Shown: piece after piece, positions 1 to 9,553 of the stretch
Layout of the letters: each line of letters opens with the position of its first letter
Numbering within the stretch: the first letter of the stretch is position 1
Origin: Thalassotalea sediminis
Lineage (GTDB): Bacteria; Pseudomonadota; Gammaproteobacteria; Enterobacterales; Alteromonadaceae
Assembly: GCF_030295915.1 (NCBI RefSeq)
Contig: NZ_AP027361.1
Span: 2,108,001 to 2,172,000 of the forward strand
Length of the DNA stretch: 64,000 nucleotides
Direction of reading: 5' to 3'
Notes under the pieces: model-generated
Databases searched by the model: none
Seen by the model: only the letters and a program-made list of their open reading frames with translations
Told to the model about the DNA's origin: nothing
Program-made: the position numbers and the translations under genes

Positions 1-721
1 AATTTGGCGCTTTACCACCACGTAAGATGATGTGACAGTCTGGATTTCCAGTCGTTTGAACAATTGCCGAATGACCAAATTTAGTCACCGATAAAAAATG
101 ATGAGATGCTGCAGCAGAGCCAATCGCATCGATGGCAATTTTAATGGTACCGTCTGTACCATTTTTAAAACCAACAGGACAAGACAATCCAGAGGCTAAC
201 TCTCTGTGCACTTGGCTCTCTGTCGTTCGAGCACCAATCGCGCCCCAACACATAAAATCTGCCATGTATTGTGGCGTGATCATATCTAAAAACTCGCCAG
301 CTGTTGGTAATCCTAAATCATTAAGATCAGCAAGTAATTTACGGCCAATACGTAAACCATCATTTAATTTAAAGCTATTATCCAAATATGGATCATTAAT
401 TAACCCTTTCCAACCAACAGTTGTACGCGGTTTTTCAAAATATACGCGCATAACGATTTCAAGATTATCTTTATACTTCTCTCTCAATGCGACTAAGCGT
501 TTGCCATACTCAACTGCAGCTTCTGGATCGTGAATTGAACAAGGACCAATAACTACTAGCAATCGATCATCTTGGTGATTAAATATTTTACTGATAGCAG
601 CTCTACCACTAAACACTGTTTCAGATGCTTTTTCTGAACCAGGAAATCGCTCCAATAACGCCACTGGAGGTAACAATTCTTTAATTTTTTCGATGCGCAC
701 ATCGTCTGTTTGGTAGAACAT
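1..721 (-). CDS. aroG: 3-deoxy-7-phosphoheptulonate synthase, AroG type (5' part, 3' end outside window)
   Basis: DAHP synthase joins phosphoenolpyruvate and erythrose 4-phosphate, the first step of the shikimate pathway, in the cytoplasm. I translated the minus strand by hand: 240 residues starting MFYQTDDVRIEKIKELLPP, close to the N-terminus of E. coli AroG and unlike AroF. Family signatures are visible in order: VIGPCSIHDP, RVYFEKPRTTVGWKGLIND, GARTTESQVHRELASGLS, GFKNGTDGT and ILRGGKAPN. The frame runs open off the left edge, so about a third of a roughly 350-residue enzyme is missing. It is divergent from add. A CTAG-N4-CTAG motif about 45 bp upstream of the start resembles a TrpR operator. 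Assignment to the type I family is secure; which amino acid inhibits it cannot be read directly. Confidence 0.95.
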   Translation of the reverse strand, partial: MFYQTDDVRIEKIKELLPPVALLERFPGSEKASETVFSGRAAISKIFNHQDDRLLVVIGPCSIHDPEAAVEYGKRLVALREKYKDNLEIVMRVYFEKPRTTVGWKGLINDPYLDNSFKLNDGLRIGRKLLADLNDLGLPTAGEFLDMITPQYMADFMCWGAIGARTTESQVHRELASGLSCPVGFKNGTDGTIKIAIDAIGSAAASHHFLSVTKFGHSAIVQTTGNPDCHIILRGGKAPN

Positions 722-762
722 AATTTTTCTCTTTATTACAACTAATATTTTATCGTTTTATA

Positions 763-780
763 CGTCTAGACACCTAGATA
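763..780. promoter_or_regulatory. candidate TrpR-like operator upstream of aroG
   Basis: CTAG at 766-769 and CTAG at 774-777 are separated by exactly 4 bases, the half-site spacing of the enterobacterial TrpR operator (CTAG-N4-CTAG). It lies about 45 bp upstream of the aroG start, where a repressor could act. Only the half-site cores match; the central bases are ACAC, so dyad symmetry is imperfect. No trpR gene is in the window. Confidence 0.35.
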
Positions 781-914
781 ATAATCCCACCGGCTAATTT
801 AACAGCGTTGATTAAACAATACCAACATAAAATCGTAAAAAAACGATATAATTAAGAACATTAAATAGTAAATAATACATCAATGAAGCAAGCGCTTAAG
901 GAAGTTTCTAATTT

Positions 915-1934
915 ATGATAAACCCTACGCTACCGTTAGTAGATCTCCATCGTCACTTAGATGGCAATATCCGCCCTAAAACTATTTGGCAACTTGCACA
1001 ACAACATAATATTTCGTTGCCCGAAGATAGCTATGACAATTTTATTTCACATGTGCAAATTCAAGAATCTGAACCAGATTTACTTGCCTTTTTGAAGAAA
1101 CTCGATTGGGGGGTTGCCGTGCTTAAGAGCTTAGAAGACTGCCAACGAGTTGCTTATGAAAATGTAGAAGATTTAGTAATGGCAGGTATAGATTACGCAG
1201 AACTAAGGTTTTCACCTTACTATATGGCGATGACAAACAAGCTACCACTAGAAGGCGTGATTGAAGCTGTAGTAGATGGTATCAATAAAGGTAAACAAGC
1301 CTTTAATGTCGATGTAAACCTTATCGGTATCATGAGCCGAACATTTGGCCAACAAATATGCATGCAAGAACTCGATGCAATTATGGCTTGTAAAAAGCAT
1401 TTTGTTGCCATTGATCTTGCTGGTGATGAATTAAACTATCCCGGCACTATGTTTACTGAACACTTCAATAAAATAAAGCAAACTGACCTGCAAGTAACAG
1501 TGCATGCTGGTGAAGCAGCAGGAAGTGAAAGTATTTGGCAAGCAATACAACAATTAGGTGCAACACGCATCGGCCATGGGGTTGCGTGTCAGCACGACGA
1601 GAATCTTCTCGACTACCTTATTACGCACAATATTGCGATTGAGTCGTGTTTAACGTCAAATTATCAAACAGGCACTATACAAGATCTGAAAAAGCACCCT
1701 TTACCTATGTTTTTAGAGCGTGGCATTTTAGTCACATTAAATACCGATGATCCAGCAGTTGAAAATACCGAGTTAATCGCGGAATATAAACTAGCAAATA
1801 CATTGTTTAATTTGCAAACACAAGAAATAACAACAATACAACAAAATGGTGTTAACGCGAGCTTTTTATCAACGACTGAAAAACAATCGTTATTAAATAA
1901 GTCTATGTTTAATCACCAACGCACTAAGGAATAA
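915..1934 (+). CDS. add: adenosine deaminase
   Basis: Hydrolytic deamination of (deoxy)adenosine to (deoxy)inosine, the entry step of purine nucleoside salvage. The 339-residue length is usual for bacterial Add. Zinc and catalytic motifs are in order: DLHRHLDG near residue 10, HAGEAAGS near 197-204, IGHG near 218 and NTDDPAV near 278. An AAGGAAG ribosome binding site precedes the ATG. The stop is followed 3 bases later by the xapX start, so the two are co-transcribed. Inosine made here is the substrate of DeoD just downstream. Confidence 0.96.
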   Translation: MINPTLPLVDLHRHLDGNIRPKTIWQLAQQHNISLPEDSYDNFISHVQIQESEPDLLAFLKKLDWGVAVLKSLEDCQRVAYENVEDLVMAGIDYAELRFSPYYMAMTNKLPLEGVIEAVVDGINKGKQAFNVDVNLIGIMSRTFGQQICMQELDAIMACKKHFVAIDLAGDELNYPGTMFTEHFNKIKQTDLQVTVHAGEAAGSESIWQAIQQLGATRIGHGVACQHDENLLDYLITHNIAIESCLTSNYQTGTIQDLKKHPLPMFLERGILVTLNTDDPAVENTELIAEYKLANTLFNLQTQEITTIQQNGVNASFLSTTEKQSLLNKSMFNHQRTKE

Positions 1935-1937
1935 ATT

Positions 1938-2108
1938 ATGGCAGAAATTGCACTCGCACTATTTGCAGGTGCGCTTGTAGGATTGATATTTTCAATCGTC
2001 AAGCTACCACTTCCAGCACCACCGGTGCTATCAGGAATAGCAGGCATTGTCGGTATTTATCTCGGTGGTTCACTTTACCACTGGATCATCGAACAATTTT
2101 TTAGCTAA
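1938..2108 (+). CDS. XapX-domain small membrane protein
   Basis: A 56-residue protein with two predicted transmembrane segments (about residues 3-20 and 29-50) around a KLPLPAPPVLSG loop. The pattern of a helix, a short basic/proline turn with PAPP, then a glycine-rich helix, matches the XapX domain (DUF1427). The name comes from an open reading frame near xanthosine-metabolism genes; the molecular role is unknown. It starts 3 bases after add and precedes deoD, so it sits inside a purine-nucleoside operon here, which fits the family's name. Family call moderately sure, function unknown. Confidence 0.75.
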   Translation: MAEIALALFAGALVGLIFSIVKLPLPAPPVLSGIAGIVGIYLGGSLYHWIIEQFFS

Positions 2109-2185
2109 AATAGGTGTTTAAAACGTAATAACAAATCAGTAAATCACCCTTGATAGAAGTGCTAACACACTTGCTTGAAACTTAC

Positions 2186-2218
2186 TGAGATAAATTTTTA
2201 ATATAAAGGTATATCTCA
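2186..2218 (+). promoter_or_regulatory. weak hairpin enclosing the deoD ribosome binding site
   Basis: TGAGATA (2186-2192) and TATCTCA (2212-2218) are perfect reverse complements, and the 19-base loop holds the AAAGG ribosome binding site of deoD; the last base of the stem is the first base of the start codon. An AU-rich 7-bp stem would be marginal in RNA at low temperature. It may be chance. Confidence 0.25.
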
Positions 2219-2922
2219 TGACAACTCCTCACATAGAAGCCAATCCAGGCGATTTTGCAAAAACGGTATTAATGCCCGGTGATCCACTTAGAGCAAAGTT
2301 TATTGCTGAAAATTTTCTTGAAAACGCGAAGTGTATAACCCGCGTTAGAAACATGCTCGGGTTCACTGGTACCTATAAAGGCAAAGAAATTTCGGTTATG
2401 GGTTCAGGCATGGGGATCCCATCGATCTCAATTTATGCTACAGAATTATATAAAGACTATGGTGTTGAAAATATTATTCGTATTGGCTCCTGTGGTGCCG
2501 TTCGAGATGACATCAAAGTTCGTGACGTAATTATCGGTATGTCGGCGAGTACAGATTCAAATGTAAACCGACAACGATTTAACCAATGCGACTTCGCTGC
2601 TAGTGCTGACTTTTCATTATTACAAAAAGTGGTGAACACGGCAGACAAGTTAGGCAAACCTATTCATGTAGGCAATGTGTTTACGGCGGATTTATTTTAC
2701 ACACCGCAACCAGAGATGTTTACCACAATGGAAAATATGGGAGTACTCGCCGTTGAAATGGAAGCGGCTGGTCTTTATGGCGTTGCAGCTGAGTACGGCA
2801 AAAAAGCGCTTGCAGTTTTTACTGTTAGTGATCATATCAAAACAGGTGAGCAAACAACGGCGGACGAAAGAGAAAACACCTTTAAAGACATGATGGAACT
2901 GACACTAGAAAGTATTTTATAG
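2218..2922 (+). CDS. deoD: purine nucleoside phosphorylase, DeoD type
   Basis: Phosphorolysis of purine (deoxy)nucleosides to free base plus (deoxy)ribose 1-phosphate. 234 residues, the usual size of the hexameric DeoD family. Visible family features: N-terminal TPHIEA, the phosphate-binding [22 protein letters not shown], the substrate-binding [10 protein letters not shown] and the catalytic Asp in [10 protein letters not shown]. The gene follows add and xapX after a 109-bp gap that carries a small hairpin at the ribosome binding site. Its (deoxy)ribose 1-phosphate product feeds the phosphopentomutase encoded on the opposite strand at 5461-6678. Confidence 0.96.
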   Translation: MTTPHIEANPGDFAKTVLMPGDPLRAKFIAENFLENAKCITRVRNMLGFTGTYKGKEISVMGSGMGIPSISIYATELYKDYGVENIIRIGSCGAVRDDIKVRDVIIGMSASTDSNVNRQRFNQCDFAASADFSLLQKVVNTADKLGKPIHVGNVFTADLFYTPQPEMFTTMENMGVLAVEMEAAGLYGVAAEYGKKALAVFTVSDHIKTGEQTTADERENTFKDMMELTLESIL

Positions 2923-3042
2923 TGCCCAAAAGGCATTTAGTTACACCGTACAAATTTTAACGCGTACCGTGTAAAGCTAAGTGCTGAGTTCGAAATAACG
3001 CATACTATAGCTATCGATAAAAGAACGAACTGACAAAGGTGT

Positions 3043-3072
3043 AAAAAAACCGGAGCATGCTCCGGTTTTTTT
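3043..3072. terminator. bidirectional terminator between deoD and the TonB receptor gene
   Basis: Perfect palindrome centred between 3057 and 3058 with the GC core CCGGAGCATGCTCCGG, flanked by seven A on one side and seven T on the other, so it can act as a rho-independent terminator on both strands. It separates the convergent deoD (+) and TonB-dependent receptor (-) genes. Confidence 0.93.
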
Positions 3073-3089
3073 AACTGTTTAATTTACGC

Positions 3090-5330
3090 CTAATAGAAAT
3101 TGTAACCAATTTCTATTCCCCAAAACCTAGGTTCATTAACAAAAGCCGTTAAGTTCAGGAAATCTACAGCACCATCTGCAACAATTTTGTCAGTAATATT
3201 ACGGCCAACAATTGCGACGTCAAAACCGTCATCATTGTTGAAACCTAGCCTTAAACCACCAATCCAACGCGCATCCGCGTAAAATTCTTTGGCTTCATAA
3301 AGAAAGATATTCGACTTGCTGCGATAATTCCAATCGGTTTGTACATAGTAATAACCATAGTCGACTGGAAGCTCATAATTAATGTTAATATTAGCTAACC
3401 ATTTAGGCGATCTTGGTAACGGGTTACCGTCTACAAATACCGTAACAACAGGTCCAAAATCACCTTCCACCGTATTAGCCACTTCATCATATGCTGTACA
3501 TGTTGGTGTTGATGAACAACGCTCTGCTTTTAGGGTCTTGTCTTGAATTTCTGTTTTGTTGTAACTTAAATTTGTACTTATTCGCAATTGATCCGTTAGC
3601 ATGGCTTCAAATGAAGTTTCAATACCAGCGCCATAAGTATTATCAGCATTGAGTAGTGAATTTGTATTTGCTTCGCCACCAGTGGCAGTTAATTGATGAT
3701 CTTCAATATCATAGGTATAAGCAGTTATATGCCAACGCGCATTACCGTCGAATAAATCTGCTTTAAGACCTACCTCATAAGACGTTAACGTTTCAGTATC
3801 AGCTTCACTTGGAAAACCAAAACGACCAATGGTTACAGGTCCGCGAGAAGCGTTACCAACGCGGGCAAAAGCAGTCAAATCTCTATCGATGGTATAACGA
3901 GCTGCTAAATCCCAGTTTACATAGCTGTCATCTTTATCAATTTCAAAGACAACATTAGATGTGCCCCCTTCTCGTATATCCAATTCTTTGTCATCAGAGG
4001 TATACCGTAAGCCTAATGTAAATGCCCAATCTTCAACAGGCTTGTACTCTACTTGACCGAATAAGGCATATGATGTTGTTAGTTGATCAATTTGATAAAA
4101 GTTAGTCGTATTACCTTCAGCATCCAGGTCTTTATTATCAACGGTATAGTCTTCTTTAAAGTAAAATAAACCAACCTGATAATAGATATCATCACTGTCA
4201 CCAGAAAGACGTAATTCTTGTGTCAATTGTTCATGATCTGACAAGCCGTCACCTGACGCGACATTAAACCAAAGTTGTTTACCTAATTGATTTGGTACAC
4301 CTGAAAAGTCAGTAACACCGCCATCAATATCTGCGTAACTCCAGCTTTCTAATGTATCGTAGCCCGTAATACTAGTTAGAGTAACATTTTCAAAGTCATG
4401 TTCGATTTCTAAACTACCGCCTTGATGATCGAGCTCAAAACCAGAAGTACTATCATGGTATATTTTAGATTCATCAAATGAGTCTCTTAATCCAGATTTA
4501 CCCACTTCAAAAGCGTTTGCATAGAAAATTTGCGGCATGTCACCATCTTGATCAAAGCCATGAAACTTCAATAGTGCACGTGTGTCACTGCCATTGTCAT
4601 AAAGAAACTGTAAACGATAGGCAAATTCTTCATAACCACCAACTTCGTCGCCCGTGGTAATATTATCTACCCATTCATCACGTTCTTGATGTTTAAAAGA
4701 TGCTCTAGCAGCCCATGTATCTGATAACTCGAAGTTTTTACCTGCTTCTAAAAACATAGTGCCGCGACTACCATAGCCACCACGAACATAGCCTTCATTT
4801 GTGAAATCAGGTGCAACGGTATCAATTTTCACAATACCTGCCGTTGTATTTCGACCAAATACAGTACCTTGAGGACCATTTAAAACTTCTACCCGCTCGA
4901 CATCAAAAAGTGGAATACTTTTCAATACCGCATTTTCTAATACAATGTTATCTAACACCATAGAAACAGGCTGGTTAGCGTTGACATCAAAGTCAGTATT
5001 ACCTAGCCCACGGATATAAAATCTAGGGGATTGACGACCATTAGACGATTCAATCTGCAAACTTGGTACTCTGCCAGCTAATGCACGAATGTTTTCACCA
5101 GAGCCTAAATAATCATTAATATTTTCTGCTGACATAGCGGTCACAGTTGCAGGAACATCTTTGACAGTCTCAATTCTTTTACGCGAGGTAACTTCTATCA
5201 CTTCTAAGCCAGTAACTTTTTCTTCTGAGTTACTTTCTTCTGCGGCCACTACAGCCGAAAGCGACAGCGCAGTTGTGCACAACGCTAACTGCACACTGCG
5301 CACAAGTATGCTTTGTCCGAACATTTTCAT
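3090..5330 (-). CDS. TonB-dependent outer-membrane receptor, probably for nucleosides
   Basis: Energised outer-membrane import channel. A signal peptide (MKMFGQSILVRSVQL up to about SAVVAAEE), a TonB-box-like VIEVTSRKR, a plug domain (roughly residues 50-160, with FGRNTTAGIV) and a beta-barrel ending in an aromatic residue (IEIGYNFY) are visible. I take the ATG at 5330 rather than the upstream in-frame TTG (5345), because the GGGAGAG ribosome binding site lies between them. It lies between deoD and deoB, so nucleosides or nucleotides are the likely ligand, but this is inferred only from neighbours. A 10-bp inverted repeat at 5384-5414 lies about 54 bp upstream of the start. Confidence 0.88.
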   Translation of the reverse strand: MKMFGQSILVRSVQLALCTTALSLSAVVAAEESNSEEKVTGLEVIEVTSRKRIETVKDVPATVTAMSAENINDYLGSGENIRALAGRVPSLQIESSNGRQSPRFYIRGLGNTDFDVNANQPVSMVLDNIVLENAVLKSIPLFDVERVEVLNGPQGTVFGRNTTAGIVKIDTVAPDFTNEGYVRGGYGSRGTMFLEAGKNFELSDTWAARASFKHQERDEWVDNITTGDEVGGYEEFAYRLQFLYDNGSDTRALLKFHGFDQDGDMPQIFYANAFEVGKSGLRDSFDESKIYHDSTSGFELDHQGGSLEIEHDFENVTLTSITGYDTLESWSYADIDGGVTDFSGVPNQLGKQLWFNVASGDGLSDHEQLTQELRLSGDSDDIYYQVGLFYFKEDYTVDNKDLDAEGNTTNFYQIDQLTTSYALFGQVEYKPVEDWAFTLGLRYTSDDKELDIREGGTSNVVFEIDKDDSYVNWDLAARYTIDRDLTAFARVGNASRGPVTIGRFGFPSEADTETLTSYEVGLKADLFDGNARWHITAYTYDIEDHQLTATGGEANTNSLLNADNTYGAGIETSFEAMLTDQLRISTNLSYNKTEIQDKTLKAERCSSTPTCTAYDEVANTVEGDFGPVVTVFVDGNPLPRSPKWLANININYELPVDYGYYYVQTDWNYRSKSNIFLYEAKEFYADARWIGGLRLGFNNDDGFDVAIVGRNITDKIVADGAVDFLNLTAFVNEPRFWGIEIGYNFY

Positions 5331-5383
5331 GTAGTTCTCTCCCAAGGACTATTTTTGAAATAAATTTTTATCAGTAATACGAC

Positions 5384-5414
5384 AAGTGTTCTAGCGTGAG
5401 TATTTAGAACACTT
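5384..5414. promoter_or_regulatory. 10-bp inverted repeat upstream of the TonB receptor gene
   Basis: AAGTGTTCTA (5384-5393) and TAGAACACTT (5405-5414) are perfect reverse complements separated by 11 bases, in the space between deoB (ending at 5461) and the receptor start at 5330. No T-run follows on either strand, so a factor-independent terminator is unlikely; an operator or a hairpin protecting the deoB transcript end are alternatives. Confidence 0.35.
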
Positions 5415-5460
5415 ATTAGTCGCTATTGCCATGAATTATAGCTAATTTTTTATAATTCGC

Positions 5461-6678
5461 TTATTCATTTTTTGATAATTGTTGATAAAAGCTTTGTCCG
5501 TAGTCTAATGCTTCCAGAGAAAACATTTCAGCGAGGGTTTGACCAAGATCTGCAAAACTATTCCGTTGACCTAAATTTACATCACCAATGTTATGGTGGT
5601 ATGCAATCATAGGTACAAATTCTCTCGTGTGATCAGAGCCTTGCCACGTCGGATCACAGCCATGATCTGCAGTCATATAGAGTATGTCGTCATCAGTCAT
5701 TGCGTCGATAATATCAGGGAGCCTCTTATCAAACGCTTCTAAAGCCTGTGCATAGCCTAAAGGATCTCTACGATGACCGTAGTCTTGGTCAAAATTAACT
5801 AAGTTTGTAAAAATGATACTATTTGTTCGGGCTGATTGAATATGAGAAATAGTGGCATCTACTAAAGCATCGATACCTGTCGCTTTAGTTTTTTCCGAAA
5901 TGCCTTGGTGGGCGAAGATATCAGCAATCTTACCTACACTGATCACATGACCATCTGCATTGACCATTTTATCTAATACTGTTGGAGAAGGAGGTAGTAC
6001 AGAATAATCACGTCGATTACCTGTGCGAATAAAGTCTTCAGCACTGTTACCAACAAATGGCCGAGCAATTACACGACCAATGTTATAGTCATCAAGTAAC
6101 GTGCGTACCATTTCACAATAAGCATATAAATTATCTAAACCAAAATGTTCTTCGTGAGCAGCTACCTGAAAAACACTATCAGCAGAGGTATAACAAATAG
6201 GTAAACCCGTTTTAATATGCTCTTTACCTAGCCTAGCAATAATCTCTGTGCCGGAGGCATGGCAATTACCCAACATACCAGCATAGCCGGTTTTCTGGTT
6301 TATTGTCGCCATTAACGTTTTAGGGAACGCATTTTCTTTATCGGTAAAATATCCCCAATCGAATAATACCGGTACACCTGTCATTTCCCAATGACCACTG
6401 GGCGTATCTTTACCACTACTAAGCTCAGCAGCGTAGCCATACGCTCCTTTTGTTACAGCATAAGGTTCAATAGGAAATGTTGTGTTACCCGCTGCAAAAC
6501 TCGCTTCAGCTAAGCCCATGCTCGTTAAATGAGGTAAATTTATTTTTTTCCCCGTAATTTGATAATGCTTTTCAGCTAAATGTGCAAATGTATTGGCACC
6601 AATATCACCAAACTTATCCGCATCAGGCGCGTGCCCTATTCCAAAACTATCTAAAACTAATACAATTGCTCGCGCCAT
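5461..6678 (-). CDS. deoB: phosphopentomutase
   Basis: Interconverts (deoxy)ribose 1-phosphate and 5-phosphate, linking nucleoside phosphorolysis to DeoC and the pentose phosphate pool. Alkaline-phosphatase superfamily metalloenzyme with VLDSFGIGHAPDA at the N-terminus, DTPSGHWEM (the conserved phosphorylated Thr), HRRDPLGYA, and TADHGCDPTWQGSDHTRE. I choose the ATG at 6678: AGGTG lies 5 bases upstream, and starts at 6696 or 6699 would place that site inside the gene. The resulting 405 residues equal the usual length. It is divergent from udk, with a palindrome in the shared promoter region. Confidence 0.95.
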   Translation of the reverse strand: MARAIVLVLDSFGIGHAPDADKFGDIGANTFAHLAEKHYQITGKKINLPHLTSMGLAEASFAAGNTTFPIEPYAVTKGAYGYAAELSSGKDTPSGHWEMTGVPVLFDWGYFTDKENAFPKTLMATINQKTGYAGMLGNCHASGTEIIARLGKEHIKTGLPICYTSADSVFQVAAHEEHFGLDNLYAYCEMVRTLLDDYNIGRVIARPFVGNSAEDFIRTGNRRDYSVLPPSPTVLDKMVNADGHVISVGKIADIFAHQGISEKTKATGIDALVDATISHIQSARTNSIIFTNLVNFDQDYGHRRDPLGYAQALEAFDKRLPDIIDAMTDDDILYMTADHGCDPTWQGSDHTREFVPMIAYHHNIGDVNLGQRNSFADLGQTLAEMFSLEALDYGQSFYQQLSKNE

Positions 6679-6732
6679 ATTCACACCTATTATCATCAAA
6701 AAATGAATTTTTCATGACCATTTAGTCAAGTT

Positions 6733-6747
6733 ATGGTAATTTACCAT
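6733..6747. promoter_or_regulatory. palindromic operator candidate between deoB and udk
   Basis: ATGGTAA-T-TTACCAT is a perfect 7-bp inverted repeat around a single central base, in the divergent deoB/udk intergenic region. A site here could control both arms of the island. I do not recognise it as a CytR, DeoR or PurR consensus and found no second copy upstream of add or deoD. Confidence 0.4.
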
Positions 6748-6867
6748 TATTAAGTCTTTAGTTATAGTAAAAGAAATAAGCAATAGTGAATGCTACACAC
6801 CTAAATTTTCCATGTGTCGACTATTCATCAGCTATTCTTCCAAGTTTTATTTAATAGGCGGCTAAGA

Positions 6868-7506
6868 TTGCTAACCAATAAACCAACGATTATTGCCATT
6901 TCTGGTGCATCAGCATCGGGGAAGTCATTATTTGCACAAACCATTTTTCAAGAACTTTTTCCAGAACTTGGCAAAGAAGGGATCGCTATTATAAAAGAGG
7001 ATGCCTATTACAAGGCACAAGATCATATTCCCTTAGCGCAGCGTATCGAAACAAATTACGATCACCCTAATGCATTTGAACATTCTTTACTTACGTCACA
7101 GTTGCAAGAGCTACAACAAGGCAATGACATTAAGTGTCCTGTATATTGCTATAAAACGCATACCCGTTTATCTGATACGATTGAAATTAACGCGTCTCCT
7201 ATTATTTTAGTAGAAGGTATACTGCTGTTCGCCGATGAACAATTAAGGGATTGCTTTGATCTAAAAATCTACATGGATACACCGTTAGATATTTGTTTAT
7301 TACGCAGAATAAAGCGAGATATTGAAGAACGCGATAGAGATATCGACTCCATTACACAACAATACGAACAAACCGTACGACCGATGTATCACCAATTTAT
7401 AGCACCTTCAAAATCTTGGGCAGATATCATCGTCAATAAAGGTGGCAAAAATCGCATGGCGATAGAAGTTATCAAAGCTAAAATTAGACAATTAATACAA
7501 CAATAA
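6868..7506 (+). CDS. udk: uridine kinase
   Basis: Phosphorylates uridine and cytidine to UMP and CMP. Walker A GASASGKS near residue 13, the YYKAQDHIP and TNYDHPNAFEHS substrate motifs, and DTPLDICLLRRIKRD all match the Udk family. The frame is open from a GTG at 6814, but I prefer the TTG at 6868: AGGCGG lies 6 bases upstream and the resulting 212 residues match the E. coli enzyme, whereas the longer form adds 18 residues with no counterpart. First gene of a tight run with nupC 16 bases downstream. Confidence 0.93.
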   Translation: MLTNKPTIIAISGASASGKSLFAQTIFQELFPELGKEGIAIIKEDAYYKAQDHIPLAQRIETNYDHPNAFEHSLLTSQLQELQQGNDIKCPVYCYKTHTRLSDTIEINASPIILVEGILLFADEQLRDCFDLKIYMDTPLDICLLRRIKRDIEERDRDIDSITQQYEQTVRPMYHQFIAPSKSWADIIVNKGGKNRMAIEVIKAKIRQLIQQ

Positions 7507-7522
7507 TAATAGAGGAAATTAC

Positions 7523-8761
7523 ATGGGGCCGTTACACGGGATCTTTGGCATAGTGCTGCTAATAGCAATTGCCTATGCTTTAAGCAGTCATAAAAAAGCC
7601 ATTAACTTTCGAACAGTTGGCTTTGCATTTTTACTCCAACTCGTTCTTGGTGCATTTGTACTTTATATTCCCTTTGGTAAAGATGTGCTTGAATCAATGA
7701 CCAATGGCGTACAAAATGTTATTGATAGTGCGAAAGCTGGTATTAATTTTATCTTTGGTGGTTTAGGTACAGATGAAATGTTTAGCAACGGCGTTGGTTT
7801 TGTCTTTGCCGTTCGTGTGCTTCCCGTTATTATTTTCTTTTCTTCACTTATTGCTGTGCTATACCATCTTAATATTATGCAGTGGGTTATTCGCATAATT
7901 GGTGGTGGATTACAAAAATTACTCGGTACAAGTAAACCAGAATCACTTTCAGCTACAGCAAATATATTCGTTGGTCAAACAGAAGCGCCTCTGGTTGTGC
8001 GCCCCTATATCTCTACAATGACACAATCTGAACTTTTCGCCATTATGGTTGGAGGCCTTGCCTCAGTTGCAGGCTCTATTCTTGCTGGATACGCTGGCTT
8101 AGGTGTCGAATTAAAGTATCTTATCGCAGCCTCTTTTATGGCTGCACCTGGCGGCCTATTAATGGCTAAGATTATGCTACCAGAAACACAACCAGATAAA
8201 ATTCACTCTGGTGATCTGTCGCTATCAGATCAAGAAGATAAGCCCGTTAACGTTATAGATGCAGCCGCTTCTGGTGCGGCCTCAGGCGTAAAACTTGCCG
8301 TAAACGTGGGTGCGATGCTACTCGCATTCATCGCTTTAATTGCTTTACTCAACATGCTTGTTGGTGGTTTAGGGACGTTAATTGGCATGGATAACTTGTC
8401 GATAGAATGGCTACTAGGCTATCTATTTGCACCTTTAGCGTTTGTTATTGGCGTGCCAGCAGACGAAATGTTACAAGCAGGCAGCTTTATCGGCCAAAAA
8501 GTTGTCGTAAATGAATTTTTCGCCTACGTTAATTTTGTCGAAATAAAAGAAACATTGACGCCTACCACACAAGCTATCATCACATTCGCATTATGTGGTT
8601 TTGCAAACTTATCATCTATTGCAATTTTACTTGGCGGCATTGGTTCAATGGCGCCATCAAGACGACCAGATATCGCGCGTTTAGGCATGAAAGCAATGAT
8701 TGCAGCGACGTTAGCAAACCTTATGAGCGCAGCTATTGCAGGCGTTTTTATAAGCCTTTAG
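7523..8761 (+). CDS. nupC: concentrative nucleoside transporter, NupC/CNT family
   Basis: Cation-coupled nucleoside import across the inner membrane. The 412 residues contain many hydrophobic segments and the CNT signatures [27 protein letters not shown] and, near the C-terminus, [26 protein letters not shown] precedes the ATG. It sits between udk and deoC in one operon; the TAG stop overlaps the deoC ribosome binding site (TAGGAGTT). Together with the TonB receptor it gives a plausible two-membrane route for nucleosides. Confidence 0.95.
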   Translation: MGPLHGIFGIVLLIAIAYALSSHKKAINFRTVGFAFLLQLVLGAFVLYIPFGKDVLESMTNGVQNVIDSAKAGINFIFGGLGTDEMFSNGVGFVFAVRVLPVIIFFSSLIAVLYHLNIMQWVIRIIGGGLQKLLGTSKPESLSATANIFVGQTEAPLVVRPYISTMTQSELFAIMVGGLASVAGSILAGYAGLGVELKYLIAASFMAAPGGLLMAKIMLPETQPDKIHSGDLSLSDQEDKPVNVIDAAASGAASGVKLAVNVGAMLLAFIALIALLNMLVGGLGTLIGMDNLSIEWLLGYLFAPLAFVIGVPADEMLQAGSFIGQKVVVNEFFAYVNFVEIKETLTPTTQAIITFALCGFANLSSIAILLGGIGSMAPSRRPDIARLGMKAMIAATLANLMSAAIAGVFISL

Positions 8762-8769
8762 GAGTTATT

Positions 8770-9549
8770 ATGACTGAACAGCAACAAATCGCCTCACTGG
8801 CTTTATCATTAGTTGACTTAACGAGCTTAAATGGCAATGAAACAACCGAAGATATAGAATCACTTTGCCAACAAGCCATTACACCGCACGGTAATACAGC
8901 AGCGATATGCATTTACCCACAGTACATTAAAGTGGCAAAAAATGCGTTTAAAAAACTTTCTAATGATAATCACACAGTAAAAATAGCCACAGTAACCAAC
9001 TTTCCTCATGGTGGTAGTGATGTAAACCAAGCCGTTAAAGAAACCGCCGAAGCAGTTGCTTTAGGTGCAGACGAAGTTGATGTTGTATTTCCGTATAATG
9101 CATTGATTGCAGGCGATGAGGACATTGGTTTTGAACTTGTTCATGCTTGTAAACGCGCTTGTGGTAAAAATATCACTTTAAAAGTTATTATTGAATCTGG
9201 TGAACTTAAAACCGATGATCTCATTCGTCGAGCAAGTGAAATATCAATAAAAGCAGGCGCTGACTTTATTAAAACCTCAACAGGTAAAGTTCAAGTAAAT
9301 GCAACACCAGAAGCAGCTAAAATCATGCTTAAAGTTATTGAAAATTTAAATCCAAATGTTGGTTTTAAAGCGGCAGGCGGCGTAAAAACAGTAGCAGATG
9401 CCGAAAAGTACCTCACGCTAGTTATGGATAGTTTAGGAGCATCTTGGCTGAACGAAACACATTTTCGTTTCGGTGCGAGTGGCTTATTAAATAACTTAAT
9501 CGCTACTATTGAAGGTAAGTCTCAACAGACGAATAACGAACGTTACTAA
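8770..9549 (+). CDS. deoC: deoxyribose-phosphate aldolase
   Basis: Cleaves deoxyribose 5-phosphate to glyceraldehyde 3-phosphate and acetaldehyde, the step that lets DNA-derived deoxyribose enter central metabolism. The start is the ATG at 8770, 8 bases after nupC; the open frame extends further upstream but only inside nupC. This gives 259 residues, the E. coli length. The Schiff-base lysine lies in [12 protein letters not shown] and the second catalytic lysine in [11 protein letters not shown]. Overlapping context with nupC and a 4-base gap to tdk show a single transcript. Confidence 0.96.
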   Translation: MTEQQQIASLALSLVDLTSLNGNETTEDIESLCQQAITPHGNTAAICIYPQYIKVAKNAFKKLSNDNHTVKIATVTNFPHGGSDVNQAVKETAEAVALGADEVDVVFPYNALIAGDEDIGFELVHACKRACGKNITLKVIIESGELKTDDLIRRASEISIKAGADFIKTSTGKVQVNATPEAAKIMLKVIENLNPNVGFKAAGGVKTVADAEKYLTLVMDSLGASWLNETHFRFGASGLLNNLIATIEGKSQQTNNERY

Positions 9550-9553
9550 TCTT

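Noticed and set aside
132..533. 133-residue open frame on the plus strand
   Set aside because: It is antisense to aroG, whose minus-strand translation matches DAHP synthase throughout.
5331..5345. TTG start for the TonB receptor 15 bases upstream of the ATG
   Set aside because: The ribosome binding site GGGAGAG would lie within the gene; the ATG at 5330 has it at the right distance.
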